In this document: in pieces, positions 25,092 through 34,452 of the stretch | Layout of the letters: each line of letters starts with the position of its first letter | How positions within the stretch are numbered: position 1 is the first letter of the stretch | Source: Phycisphaerae bacterium | GTDB lineage: Bacteria > Planctomycetota > Phycisphaerae > Tepidisphaerales > Tepidisphaeraceae | Direction of reading: 5' to 3' | Assembly (NCBI GenBank): GCA_026004655.1 | Contig: BPJO01000020.1 | Coordinates: forward strand, 1 to 64,000 | DNA length: 64,000 nt | Position numbers and translations under genes: made by a program | Notes under the pieces: model-generated | Seen by the model: only the letters and a program-made list of their open reading frames with translations | Database searches by the model: none | What the model was told of the DNA's origin: nothing

Positions 25092-25667
25092 ATGCAAAAA
25101 AGGGATGACAAAAAACGAGAAGCCATTATCGCAGCGGCTGTCAAACAGTTCAGCAGCCGACCTTTTCATGAAGTCCTTCTGGACGAAATTGCCGCTGCTG
25201 CCAAGGTCGGAAAGGGAACCGTCTATATCTACTTTTCGAGCAAGGAAGATTTATACGACACCATCGTTCTTGAAACATTTGACCAGCTCCTTGCGGAACT
25301 CAGGAGATTGGCGGATGGCAAGGCAAACGCCTGGTCGGTGCTCTCTGAAATGGTTCGACATCTGATGCGATGGGCTTACAGGAACCCGCACTTTTACCGA
25401 ATGATCATGCAAAGTGTCAGCGACCGGGTAAAACCCAGCCTCGTCCGTAAACGGAAAGATCTGGGAGATGTTTTTGGAATAGTCCTTCGTCGTGGTATCG
25501 AAGAAGGGGATTTCGAGGATTCTCAACCTCTGCTGACCGCACAATACATACCTGCTTGCGTGAGAGCATCGGTCTTGTACGGACCGGTCAAACTTGAAGT
25601 CGATGAAGCGGTTGAACACTTGCTTTCATTTCTGGAGTCCAGATTGCGTAAAGGGCAGCAATTATGA
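25092..25667 (+). CDS. TetR/AcrR-family transcriptional regulator
   Basis: The 191-residue protein has the N-terminal helix-turn-helix typical of TetR (FSSRPFHEVLLDEIAAAAKV then GKGTVYIYFSSKEDLYDTIV, about residues 10-58) and a helical ligand domain. It should repress the efflux genes on either side and release on binding a toxic compound. It is divergent from the adaptor and its stop overlaps the TolC start (ATGA), so it is autoregulated with the pump. The ligand is unknown. Confidence 0.9.
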   Translation: MQKRDDKKREAIIAAAVKQFSSRPFHEVLLDEIAAAAKVGKGTVYIYFSSKEDLYDTIVLETFDQLLAELRRLADGKANAWSVLSEMVRHLMRWAYRNPHFYRMIMQSVSDRVKPSLVRKRKDLGDVFGIVLRRGIEEGDFEDSQPLLTAQYIPACVRASVLYGPVKLEVDEAVEHLLSFLESRLRKGQQL

Positions 25668-27025
25668 AAAGCAGGGGTCTGATTAGTCTTTTTCTGATCA
25701 GTTTCTGCGGGTGCGCAGTCGATCAGCAAAAAGAGATCGAAATCTATCAGAAGGAAATACGCCTGACCGATGGGCAGGTTGATTACGTATCAGGCAGCCC
25801 CTTGACTCTCCGGCAGGCGATTCTCTTGACGAGTCAGAACGACGAAGTTCTTGCCCAGCGAGGAGAAAGCTATCTTCGTGCGGTTATCGCACGCAAGCGG
25901 ACGCAGGCCGAGTTTTTGCCCACCGTGGATCTGGTACCTGTCTATTCTCGGAGAGAAAAAGTGGCGTCACAGACCGGCTCCTCTTCACAGGACCAGTCCC
26001 TCGACGTAACTGTGCAGGGGTCGATTAATCTGTTTAACGGTTTTCAGGACGTCAATCGGGTTTGGCGGGATGAGTATGTCGCCAAGCAGCGGAGAAACGA
26101 GCTGCTGCATCAGCAGGAAGCGCTGATGCTCGATACGGCGGAGGTGTTTTTTCAGGTCCTACGATCAGAAGCTTCCGTGCGCGTGCTCGAAAGTTCGCTG
26201 CAGTTGCAGGATGAACGATTTCGAGATGCTCAGGGTCGTGTAGACGTAGGACTGGCAAGTCCACTCGTAGCCAGCCAGACACATGCTCAGGTTGCCGCGA
26301 CACGCACAACCTTGATCCGTGCACAAGAAGACGTGCGGCAGTCACGGTCTCGTCTGGCATTGTTGACTTCCCAACCGGTCCAGCAAGCCCCACTGACTGA
26401 TGACTACGATCCTCCTGACCTACCGGATTTACAGGAATTACTGGATCAGGCAGCGAAAATGCGTCAGGACCTTCGGGCGGCTGAACAGGCGGTTCAGGCG
26501 GCTCGTCACGATGTCGAGGTCGCTTTCGGACAGTATTATCCGTCCATATCGCTTAATCTAGATGTGTTTCTCTATCGCGAATCTGTACCCGACACACGCA
26601 CCTGGGAAGGTCTGCTCACAGCCAATTTCCCGATTTTTTCTGCAGGTCGTATTGAACAGGATATCCGAACCGCTTGGAGCAATTATCGGTCGGCCTTGTT
26701 GGCAAGGTCTTATCTTGAACGGTCCGTTCGTTCCGAAGTGGAACAATCATATCAAGCCGTTCAAGCCAGCATCCAAAGACTGGGCCAGCTTCGCGTTCAG
26801 GTCGATGCCGCCCAGCAGGCACTTCGACAGGCTGAAGAATCCTATAAAGCCGGACTCGCCACCAACCTGGACCGTATTACCGCACAGGACACTCTTCTGC
26901 AGGCGCAATTGCAACTGGTCAGTGAACAGTACGATTACAAATTGCTTTATCTGACCCTACTCCAGCATGTCGGTGACCTGCGTGAATATGTTGTGAGTTG
27001 GAAACCACTTCAACAACGGGATTGA
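25664..27025 (+). CDS. TolC-family outer-membrane efflux channel
   Basis: The 453-residue protein forms the outer-membrane exit duct for the RND system. A signal peptide ends with a possible lipobox (SFCGC), and two repeated halves follow, each with long alpha-helical coiled-coil stretches: LRQAILLTSQNDEVL in the first, and LLDQAAKMRQDLRAAEQAV with YSPSI-like GQYYPSISLNLD in the second. GRIEQDIRTAWSNY and YKAGLATNLDRITAQ are conserved TolC/NodT-like segments. ATGA overlap with tetR and a one-base gap to the pump gene show co-translation. Confidence 0.9.
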   Translation: MKSRGLISLFLISFCGCAVDQQKEIEIYQKEIRLTDGQVDYVSGSPLTLRQAILLTSQNDEVLAQRGESYLRAVIARKRTQAEFLPTVDLVPVYSRREKVASQTGSSSQDQSLDVTVQGSINLFNGFQDVNRVWRDEYVAKQRRNELLHQQEALMLDTAEVFFQVLRSEASVRVLESSLQLQDERFRDAQGRVDVGLASPLVASQTHAQVAATRTTLIRAQEDVRQSRSRLALLTSQPVQQAPLTDDYDPPDLPDLQELLDQAAKMRQDLRAAEQAVQAARHDVEVAFGQYYPSISLNLDVFLYRESVPDTRTWEGLLTANFPIFSAGRIEQDIRTAWSNYRSALLARSYLERSVRSEVEQSYQAVQASIQRLGQLRVQVDAAQQALRQAEESYKAGLATNLDRITAQDTLLQAQLQLVSEQYDYKLLYLTLLQHVGDLREYVVSWKPLQQRD

Positions 27026-27026
27026 A

Positions 27027-30000
27027 ATGCAGCCTTTTATTGATCTGTTTGTCAAACGTCCCATCTTTGCGAGCATGATCATCCTCGCGATGGTGGTTGT
27101 CGGTGCAGCCGCATATACCGGACTGGGCGTCGATCGTTTCCCTTCAGTGGACCTGCCGACCATCAGCGTCCGAACTAGTCTTCCCGGAGCATCTCCCGAA
27201 GAGGTCGAAACCGAACTCATCGAACCGATCGAAGAAGTTGTCAATACGGTTGCAGGTATCGAAGAATTACGGGCCATCGCAGGAAACGGGTCGGCGATCA
27301 TCATCATCACCTTCGATCTTTCACGCGACATTGATGTCGCAGCCCAGGACGTCCGGGACAAAGTATCCACCGTTCTGCGTCAGCTCCCAGAAGATGCCGA
27401 TCCTCCGACCGTCAGCAAGTTTGACAATGATTCACTTCCGGTCATTAGCTACGCACTGTCAGGAAACCGATCGCTACGGGAACTATCTGAAATCGCCGAC
27501 AAGATCGTCAAAAAACGATTGGAGACCGGTCGCGGTGTCGGTGAAGTAGAGCTCGTCGGTGAAGCCGAAAGAACCATCAATATTGACGTGGACGCCCAAC
27601 GCCTAGCCGCTCACGGGATCCCGATCACCGCGATCCGCGATGCAGTGGTCCGCGAAAACTCGGATGTTCCGGGCGGAAACGTTACCGGTCCCAAGCAGGA
27701 ACAGACGATCCGAACCATGGGCCGATTGCCCGATGCCGAGGCTTTTGCCGAAATCGTCATCACGAATGTGAACGGTGTGCCCGTTCGAATCAAGGACGTA
27801 GCCACGGTTGAAGATGGTTTTGCCGAACGACGATCGATTTCCAGACTGAACGGTCAGCCCAGTGTTTCTCTGAACATCCGTCGTCAAAGCGGCGCCAACA
27901 CCATCGAGGTGATCGAATCCGTCAAGCAAAAGGCCGATGAGATTCGCGGGCAGCTTCCGCCTGGCGTTGAGTTGCAGGTAATCCGAGATCAATCGAATTA
28001 CATCTACACGGCCCTGCACGAGATTAACATCCACCTGGTCCTAGGTTCGATCCTTGCGTGTCTTGTTGTTCTGGCGTTTACCCGTAGCTGGCGTTCGGTT
28101 CTGATCGCGGGCATATCCATCCCGGCATCGGTCATCAGCACCTTTGCCATGATGTGGATCCTGGATTTTACTCTGAACAGTGTCACCATGCTGGCTTTGG
28201 TATTGATGGTCGGGATCGTTATCGATGACGCGATTGTCGTCCTGGAAAACATTTTCCGTTTTGTTGAGGAAAAGAAAATGTCTCCGATGGAAGCGGCCAG
28301 GAAGGGTACAGCCGAAATCGCGCTGGCCGTACTCGCGACGACTTTATCGCTGGCCATCATCTTTGTTCCCGTGTCTTTTATGTCATCGATCAGCGGTCGA
28401 TTTCTGTACCAGTTCGGGATCACGGCTGCGGTGGCTGTTCTGGTCAGCATGCTCGTCAGCTTCATTCTCACCCCCACACTGTCAGCGAGAATGCTCGGAA
28501 AAGAGGCTGAAAAAGCGGCTTCTAACCACCAGGGAAAGGGTAGTCGCGGTGGTTTTTATGGATGGATTGACCGGTTTTACACGGCATTACTCAAACTCGT
28601 CCTGCGATTCCGAATCGCCACCTCGGTTCTAGCGTTTCTGGTCATGCTGAGCGGGGTATGGTTTTTCGGAACTGTCAAACAAGGTTTCTTGCCCCAGGGC
28701 GCTGATGACGCGGAGTTTCAGATCAATATCGAAGGTCCCGAAGGAATCAGCTTCGATGCCATAAACGATGTTGTTCAAAGAATCGAATCAGATCTCAGGA
28801 AACTGCCTCAGATCCGAATGGTACAAGCCCAGGCAGGCGGGGGATTCATCGGAAGTGTCAATAGCGGCAATATCCACGTGGCTCTGGCGCCACATTCACA
28901 ACGGTACTGGAGCTTTTCAAGATTGTTCAAAGGTATCCTGAACGGCGATCCGTTTGAAGCCTTTCGGGGCAATTACACTCAGACGGAAGTGATGAATATC
29001 ATCCGCCAAAAGATCGCACCCTGGTACGAAAAACAGGGTATCAGTCTACGAGTTCGAAATTACCCGAGCTTCAACATAGGCGGCGGAAACTTTGACATTG
29101 ATTTTTCCCTGTCCGGACCGGATCTTGACAAACTAGCAGCCTATTCCGCGGAATTGGCCAAACGTGCTCAGACGCTTGGAGGAATCATTAATATCGATAC
29201 AACCCTCGAACTCTCCAAACCAGAACTTCGGGTCAATATCGACCGAAGGCGTGCCGAGGATCTGGGCATTAGCAGCCGGGACATTGGTACGGCCTTACGA
29301 TTGATGATCGGTGGAGATCAGGAGATCAGTCGGTACCGTGACCCGCAGACGAATGAGAATTATGACGTACGACTAAGACTGACCGAGCAAAACCGAAACG
29401 ATCCGGACCAGATCCCCAATCTTTTATTACCAGCCAGTGACGGGCGCCTGATCCAGTTGAGCAACATCGCATCGTTAACTGAGACCAAAACGACCTCGCG
29501 GATCGATCGTTTGAACCGAGGACGAGATGCCCGACTGCGTGCCAGTATAGCGCCGGGCGCGTCTCTTGAAGAAAAGACATCACAGCTTTTGGCAGCAGCA
29601 CAGGACATGGGAATGGAACCCGGTTATGTGGTCAGCGTTCGTGGGCAGGGGAGAGAGTTTGCCCGAACCAGGACGGAATTTGCCTTTGCTTTTGTCTTAT
29701 CGATTGTCTTTATGTACATGATCCTGGCCAGCCAGTACGAGCATCTGGTTCACCCGTTTACGATTCTCTTGTCGTTGCCGTTGGCGGTACCATTCGCGTT
29801 GTTGTCACTGGTGTTGGCAGGGGAGCAGTTGAATCTGTATTCGGCGTTGGGGATTCTCGTGTTGTTCGGTGTAGTGAAAAAGAACTCGATTCTTCAGATC
29901 GATCATATGAATCATTTGCGTCGCGAATATGGAATGCCCCGGTACGAGGCAGTAGTGCAGGGATGTCGGGATCGTCTTAGACCGATCCTGATGACCACCC

Positions 30001-30236
30001 TGACCTTGGTGGCCGGGATGCTTCCTCTATGGTTGGGCACGGGTCCGGGTGCCGAAGAACGCCGGGCTGTGGCGGTGGTGGTTATTGGCGGACAGTCATT
30101 ATCATTGCTGTTGACGCTTCTGATTACGCCCGTGGTTTACACTTTGCTGGATGATCTTGGGATTCTTCTGCGCCGACACCGCTCAGTGGTTACGGTCAAT
30201 CGATCCACCGACCGGGTATCGGCAATAGGTAAGTAA
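27027..30236 (+). CDS. RND efflux pump, AcrB/MdtB (HAE1) type
   Basis: This 1069-residue inner-membrane pump expels toxic compounds with proton exchange. It begins FVKRPIFASMIILAMVVVG, has the two large periplasmic loops, and its central membrane block holds MVGIVIDDAIVVLENIFR, the proton-relay segment with paired aspartates of the HAE1 family; the second repeat ends with LVAGMLPLWLGTGPGAEERR. Length and motif order are typical of drug pumps. It is not of the heavy-metal CusA type, which differs at the metal-binding methionines. Operon: tetR-tolC-RND. Confidence 0.93.
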   Translation: MQPFIDLFVKRPIFASMIILAMVVVGAAAYTGLGVDRFPSVDLPTISVRTSLPGASPEEVETELIEPIEEVVNTVAGIEELRAIAGNGSAIIIITFDLSRDIDVAAQDVRDKVSTVLRQLPEDADPPTVSKFDNDSLPVISYALSGNRSLRELSEIADKIVKKRLETGRGVGEVELVGEAERTINIDVDAQRLAAHGIPITAIRDAVVRENSDVPGGNVTGPKQEQTIRTMGRLPDAEAFAEIVITNVNGVPVRIKDVATVEDGFAERRSISRLNGQPSVSLNIRRQSGANTIEVIESVKQKADEIRGQLPPGVELQVIRDQSNYIYTALHEINIHLVLGSILACLVVLAFTRSWRSVLIAGISIPASVISTFAMMWILDFTLNSVTMLALVLMVGIVIDDAIVVLENIFRFVEEKKMSPMEAARKGTAEIALAVLATTLSLAIIFVPVSFMSSISGRFLYQFGITAAVAVLVSMLVSFILTPTLSARMLGKEAEKAASNHQGKGSRGGFYGWIDRFYTALLKLVLRFRIATSVLAFLVMLSGVWFFGTVKQGFLPQGADDAEFQINIEGPEGISFDAINDVVQRIESDLRKLPQIRMVQAQAGGGFIGSVNSGNIHVALAPHSQRYWSFSRLFKGILNGDPFEAFRGNYTQTEVMNIIRQKIAPWYEKQGISLRVRNYPSFNIGGGNFDIDFSLSGPDLDKLAAYSAELAKRAQTLGGIINIDTTLELSKPELRVNIDRRRAEDLGISSRDIGTALRLMIGGDQEISRYRDPQTNENYDVRLRLTEQNRNDPDQIPNLLLPASDGRLIQLSNIASLTETKTTSRIDRLNRGRDARLRASIAPGASLEEKTSQLLAAAQDMGMEPGYVVSVRGQGREFARTRTEFAFAFVLSIVFMYMILASQYEHLVHPFTILLSLPLAVPFALLSLVLAGEQLNLYSALGILVLFGVVKKNSILQIDHMNHLRREYGMPRYEAVVQGCRDRLRPILMTTLTLVAGMLPLWLGTGPGAEERRAVAVVVIGGQSLSLLLTLLITPVVYTLLDDLGILLRRHRSVVTVNRSTDRVSAIGK

Positions 30237-30472
30237 GTGCTCGACTAAATAAGAAATGGGTGATCTCATTCCGATCAAAACGATCACTAGCGTCTTAACT
30301 CCTGCCGTAAGGAAAATGAAGAAAACTTCACTTTTAAAATGAATTTGGTTTCACCAGAGTTTTAGTCTCTGGTCAGAAGTATCTTCCGATAATTTCTCGT
30401 GCGATAAATGAAAACCGCGAGGCGAAGGGCCAAGCATCGGATATCGCAAGGTATTTATCAGGAGATGGTTCT

Positions 30473-30613
30473 ATGGGCCGATATTTCAAAATTCTTGGCT
30501 TGCTTGCGATGGCAGTGGTGTTCAGCGGATTAACCATCGGGTGTGAAACGATGGAAGGGGCGGGGCGTGATCTGGAAAAAGCGGGTGACAAGATCGAAGA
30601 CGCCGCGGACTAG
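30473..30613 (+). CDS. entericidin-like small lipoprotein
   Basis: This 46-residue gene encodes a signal peptide with lipobox SGLTIGC followed by ETMEGAGRDLEKAGDKIEDA, the charged, helix-forming tail of entericidin A/B-type lipoproteins. GGAG precedes ATG 30473 by eight bases. Entericidins are stress-induced envelope lipoproteins, associated in enterics with an antidote/toxin pair; only one copy is present here. It heads a run of three small genes for envelope or stress proteins. Confidence 0.8.
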   Translation: MGRYFKILGLLAMAVVFSGLTIGCETMEGAGRDLEKAGDKIEDAAD

Positions 30614-30649
30614 TTTCGTCTTTGACATTTAAACCCAAGTGAAATGCAT

Positions 30650-30679
30650 AGGAGATCGAATCGTTTAATTGAGTCTCCT
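30650..30679 (+). other. inverted repeat between entericidin-like gene and DUF1328 gene
   Basis: AGGAGA (30650-30655) and TCTCCT (30674-30679) pair perfectly and are flanked by further pairing TGCA (30645 and 30683). No T-run follows, so it is more likely a regulatory leader or a processing structure than a terminator. One arm resembles a ribosome-binding sequence and could be masked by the other, though no start codon is close by. Confidence 0.3.
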
Positions 30680-30780
30680 GGGTGCATATGCCAGCTGTAT
30701 ATGAAGTTACGAATATGTAGAAGACGGCTTTTTAATTTTTTAAACGGTTGTGAACATCATTGACCGTACAAGGAGCTTAT

Positions 30781-30957
30781 ATGCTTTACTGGGCCGCTGT
30801 ATTTTTTGTTATCGCAATTGTTGCTGCAGTTTTTGGATTCGGTGATATCGCCGCCGGGGCTGGGTCAATTGCAAAGATTCTTTTTTTTATATTTTTGATC
30901 CTGTTTTTGGTATCGCTTGTAGCTGGGATGTTCAAGGGTCGCGCGCCTCGTGTTTGA
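30781..30957 (+). CDS. DUF1328 small membrane protein (YtjA family)
   Basis: The 58-residue protein consists of two membrane helices separated by [15 protein letters not shown], the invariant core of DUF1328/YtjA proteins. AGGAG stands six bases before ATG 30781; a start at 30760 lacks a ribosome site and is not conserved. The family is widespread in stress and biofilm contexts, with no defined function. It lies between an entericidin-like gene and a DUF2383 gene, a frequent combination of sigma-stress genes. Confidence 0.88.
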   Translation: MLYWAAVFFVIAIVAAVFGFGDIAAGAGSIAKILFFIFLILFLVSLVAGMFKGRAPRV

Positions 30958-31026
30958 GCAACCCAACCGAACCGTTTGACAAGTAATGTTAGTTTCAAAA
31001 TGCGTTTTGAGTGAAAGGAGTTTTAT

Positions 31027-31500
31027 ATGAGTCAGACACTTGTAACCATGTCGGATCAGGCTGCAGATCATGTCCAGGGACTGATTCGTCTGAATATTGA
31101 TTCCGCCGAAGGATTTACGGCAGCTGCTAAACGGGTCGAGGATCCGCGTGTGGCCGATCTTTTCCGTGAGTACGCAGCTCAGCGTTCAAAAAACGCTGAG
31201 GAACTCAAGGCTGCAGTCGCATTTAATGGTGAAGAACCTGCGGATTCGGGTACAACAGCCGGGACACTCCACCGATGGTGGCTTGAAATCCGGGGTACTG
31301 TCACCGGTCATGACACTGCCAACGTGCTGGCCGAAGCCGAACGTGGAGAAGATTCGATCAAACATCATTACGAAGACGCTATCAAGGAATGCTCCGGAAG
31401 TCCGATCATTCAGCTTCTGACGAAACAATATGAAAACGTCAAAGCTGCGCATGACCGTGTCCGCGATCTGCGTGATGCTTACAAAGCGGCTAAGTCTTGA
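31027..31500 (+). CDS. DUF2383 ferritin-like stress protein (PA2169 family)
   Basis: This 157-residue all-helical protein contains the DUF2383 four-helix bundle (LIRLNIDSAEGFTAAAKRV, DLFREYAAQRSKNAEELKAAV, EDSIKHHYEDAIKECSGSP). Family members resemble ferritin-like bundles and are induced by stress, but no diiron site has been shown. AAAGGAG lies upstream of ATG 31027. A hairpin at 31562-31596 probably ends the three-gene cassette. Confidence 0.85.
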   Translation: MSQTLVTMSDQAADHVQGLIRLNIDSAEGFTAAAKRVEDPRVADLFREYAAQRSKNAEELKAAVAFNGEEPADSGTTAGTLHRWWLEIRGTVTGHDTANVLAEAERGEDSIKHHYEDAIKECSGSPIIQLLTKQYENVKAAHDRVRDLRDAYKAAKS

Positions 31501-31561
31501 TCGGCGTCTTGTCTTGAATGCCCTGAAAGGAATCGGGTCAGGCTGTACAGACCCTTCCCTC

Positions 31562-31605
31562 GGTCCCGTCGCTTCAGATGATTGAGGCGACGGGCCTTGC
31601 GTTTG
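31562..31605 (+). terminator. stem-loop after the DUF2383 gene
   Basis: GGTCCCGTCGC (31562-31572) pairs with GCGACGGGCC (31587-31596), extended inward by TCA/TGA, giving a strong GC-rich stem 60 bases after the DUF2383 stop. The sequence following is TTGCGTTTGG, only modestly T-rich, so termination is probable rather than certain. Confidence 0.5.
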
Positions 31606-31652
31606 GCATTCCACTAGGGCTTACAAAAACTCGTCCCTTCCACCGGTTACAG

Positions 31653-32108
31653 TCACAAAATGCGAAGATGCTGTTTAGCGGGAGAAGGATTCAGAATTGT
31701 CTGTCGAACTTCCAGAAGAGCGGATCGATCAACCGGCCACATCAGCATTTCTATGGCTTGATCGATCGTGATCCACTGAAACCGCGTGTGTTCATCATTT
31801 AACTGAACTTGCACATCGGATGAGACAATCGCACAAAACGATATCATGGTATTGATCGAGTCGTCCTCGTATCGGTAGAACTGCGAGATTCCCGGGATGC
31901 GATAATATTCGGTGGGTTCGATTCCGGTTTCCTCTCGAATTTCCCGAAGACCTGCTTCCCAAGCCGTTTCATTGGGTTGAATTCGCCCGGAAATCAGCTG
32001 CCATGTTCCGCCCATGTATCGTCCTTCGGTTCGCTGGACAAGAAGCAATTCATATTCCCTTGCCGTAGATCGAACGACGAAATTGACTGTGTAATAAATT
32101 TGTTTCAC
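31653..32108 (-). CDS. Nudix hydrolase
   Basis: The 151-residue protein contains a complete Nudix box, GRIQPNETAWEAGL followed by REIREETG (G-x5-E-x7-RE-x2-EE-x-G), which binds the metal that cleaves nucleoside diphosphate-X substrates. Size and opening (YYTVNFVVRSTAREYELLLV) are similar to dATP pyrophosphohydrolase-like members, but the substrate cannot be fixed. The start is GTG 32108, four bases after the dprA stop, so the two are probably co-transcribed. Confidence 0.85.
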   Translation of the reverse strand: MKQIYYTVNFVVRSTAREYELLLVQRTEGRYMGGTWQLISGRIQPNETAWEAGLREIREETGIEPTEYYRIPGISQFYRYEDDSINTMISFCAIVSSDVQVQLNDEHTRFQWITIDQAIEMLMWPVDRSALLEVRQTILNPSPAKQHLRIL

Positions 32109-32112
32109 CGCA

Positions 32113-33252
32113 TCACTTCACCAAAACATACTGCTGTCCGTCAACCCGTTTCACCCGACCTCGGAGGGATAAAAGCGTTAGTTCTCTCAGGACAAACGAA
32201 ATATCGGTTTCAGTGGTCTGAGCAATCACATCCACGTGTTGAGGCTCGTGATTCAACACTTTCAGGATTTTCTGCTGAAGATCAGACAATCCTTCGAACA
32301 TCTGTTTAGAGTCGGGTGTTGACGGAGGTAGGTCTTCCGGTGACTCGAAAAGGGGCGTCTCTGGGATCGATGCGTTTAGTGGTCCAAGCGCCTCAAAGAC
32401 GTGTTCTGGTCTGGTAACAAGAACCGCTCCTTGTCGGATGAGCTTATGAGGTCCAGCCGAAAGAGGGTTATCGACGCGTCCGGGGATCGCCATGACCAGA
32501 CGGTTATGTTCGTCAGCGGCCTGTCTAGCGGTGATCAATGCCCCGGACCGTTCATCGGCCTCAATGACCAATACACCACGGGACAAACCCGAAACGATAC
32601 GATTTCGTCGGGGAAAGTTTTCCGCTAAAGGGGCTGTCCCAAGAGGAAACTCACTCAAAACCGCGCCACGCTGACGGATGATCTCAAATAATTCGATATT
32701 TTCCGGCGGATATGGAACATCAAGTCCACTTCCTACGACCGCAATGGTTCGACCCCCGGAGACCGACAGCGCGCCACGATGGCAGGCAGAATCAATACCA
32801 CGCGCTCCCCCGGAAACAAGAGTGAATCCGTTCTGCGCTAAGACGCGGGAAAAACGCTCGGACTGTTCTCTTCCGTAATGACTGCAACGTCGCGAACCGA
32901 CCAAGGCGATCGAGTTTAGGTCTCGTGGTTCCAGTGTCCCGATCATATAAAGCACCAAAGGGGGATCCGGGATGCTTCGAAGAAGGTGTGGGTAACATTC
33001 TTGATCAGGTGTAACCAAGTCGATCCGTTTGCTCACAACCTTTTCGGTTTCCTCTTTAGCTTTGGCCTTGGCAGTTCGAATCGCGCAGGCCAGACGATCA
33101 GCCTTGAGAGCCCCGATCCCATCGATCTGTTTCAACACCGAAACCGTTGCATCGCAGGCCGATCGAACCGAACCGGTTTTTTCAATAATCCGGCGGGCTA
33201 GAATCGGACCGATCCCTTCCGTCAGATGAAGTGTCAGCCAATACTCCTGCAT
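32113..33252 (-). CDS. dprA: DNA-processing protein DprA
   Basis: DprA binds incoming single-stranded DNA and loads RecA during natural transformation. The 379-residue protein has an N-terminal helix-hairpin-helix-like region (GIGPILARRIIEKTG), the central Rossmann fold (ALVGSRRCSHYGRE, LVSGGARGIDSACHRGAL, VVGSGLDVPYPPEN, SGALITARQA), and a C-terminal winged-helix (LQQKILKVLNHEPQHVDVIA). Length and domain order are normal for bacteria. No other competence gene is in the window. It lies between aroB and the Nudix gene on the same strand. Confidence 0.93.
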   Translation of the reverse strand: MQEYWLTLHLTEGIGPILARRIIEKTGSVRSACDATVSVLKQIDGIGALKADRLACAIRTAKAKAKEETEKVVSKRIDLVTPDQECYPHLLRSIPDPPLVLYMIGTLEPRDLNSIALVGSRRCSHYGREQSERFSRVLAQNGFTLVSGGARGIDSACHRGALSVSGGRTIAVVGSGLDVPYPPENIELFEIIRQRGAVLSEFPLGTAPLAENFPRRNRIVSGLSRGVLVIEADERSGALITARQAADEHNRLVMAIPGRVDNPLSAGPHKLIRQGAVLVTRPEHVFEALGPLNASIPETPLFESPEDLPPSTPDSKQMFEGLSDLQQKILKVLNHEPQHVDVIAQTTETDISFVLRELTLLSLRGRVKRVDGQQYVLVK

Positions 33253-33315
33253 GACGAAATTATCCGTTGCGGTGATGATCTGACAACTTTTATCCCTGTT
33301 ATGCTCATGATAAGG

Positions 33316-34398
33316 CTAACAAAGCGATTCCAACGACTTGCGGACCAACTCCGACGAAAGATCGTCGCGGAGTGTCACCGCCCCGATCCGTGTTGGCAGC
33401 ACAAACCGTATACGTCCGGATCGTACCTTCTTGTCCGAATACATGCTTTTCACAACCGAATCGACCGAAAGAGTCAATCCTGAAGTCGGCAGACCAGTCT
33501 GCTGGATCAATCGAATGATCCGTTGACGGTCGGATTGATTGATCATTCCCAGTTCGACGGCTGCGTAAGTGGCTGCGCACATCCCTAACGCGACGGCTTC
33601 TCCGTGCGCGTATGCGTAATTCGACACCGATTCGATCGCGTGACCGAAGGTGTGGCCGAAGTTCAAATGGGCCCGTTCGCCCCTCTCGAGAGGGTCATTC
33701 ACTACCACCGAAGCCTTGATTCCGACATTGTGTGCGATTAACTCCGAAAGATAATCCAGATCCAGTTGCAAGGCCCGGTGGAGGTTTTGTTCCAGGGACT
33801 CAAACCCGCGTTCGTCACGAATGATCTCGTGTTTGATGCATTCGGCCAAACCGGATCTCAACTCGCGTGGGGGCAGTGTCTGTAAAACAGCAGGATCGAT
33901 TAAAACCGCAGTCGGTTGATGAAAAGCCCCGATCAGATTTTTTCCGACCGGATGATCCACGCCCGTTTTTCCACCCACGGATGCATCGACCATGGCAAGC
34001 AGCGTGGTCGGGATCTGAATAAAGGGCACGCCGCGTAACAATGTGGCAGCGACAAATCCGGTCATGTCTCCGACAACACCACCACCACATGCGAGGATCG
34101 GAGTGGTACGTTCGAATCGCGCGCGTAAGAATATGTCATAGACCGGAAGAAGCTGAGAAAGCGTTTTATACGCTTCCCCGGCCGGGATAGTGGCTACTAC
34201 CGGATCCAAACCACAATCTTGGATCGAACGAACCACCCGATCCAGGTAAAGCTTTTCAATATTAGAATCAGTGACAATCCCGACTTTATCTGATCGTACG
34301 AGAGGCGCGATCATGGTTCCGATACGATCCATCAGCCCAGGCTCGATCGTTACGTCGTAGGGAGATTCTGCAACACCAACATGAACGGTATGGGTCAT
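33316..34398 (-). CDS. aroB: 3-dehydroquinate synthase
   Basis: AroB makes 3-dehydroquinate from DAHP, the second step of the shikimate pathway. The protein has the NAD-binding GGGVVGDMTGFVAA, the conserved FIQIPTTLLAMVDASVGGKT with VDHPVGKNLIGAFHQP, and the zinc-ligand region LNFGHTFGHAIE. I chose ATG 34398 (MTHTVHVG), giving 360 residues, the usual length; an in-frame start 39 bases upstream adds an unmatched leader, and neither has a strong ribosome site. Confidence 0.93.
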   Translation of the reverse strand: MTHTVHVGVAESPYDVTIEPGLMDRIGTMIAPLVRSDKVGIVTDSNIEKLYLDRVVRSIQDCGLDPVVATIPAGEAYKTLSQLLPVYDIFLRARFERTTPILACGGGVVGDMTGFVAATLLRGVPFIQIPTTLLAMVDASVGGKTGVDHPVGKNLIGAFHQPTAVLIDPAVLQTLPPRELRSGLAECIKHEIIRDERGFESLEQNLHRALQLDLDYLSELIAHNVGIKASVVVNDPLERGERAHLNFGHTFGHAIESVSNYAYAHGEAVALGMCAATYAAVELGMINQSDRQRIIRLIQQTGLPTSGLTLSVDSVVKSMYSDKKVRSGRIRFVLPTRIGAVTLRDDLSSELVRKSLESLC

Positions 34399-34452
34399 AC
34401 CCGGGATTGTAGGGATTATGCGCCGCAACGGTAGCACATGACAGGGAGGCTT

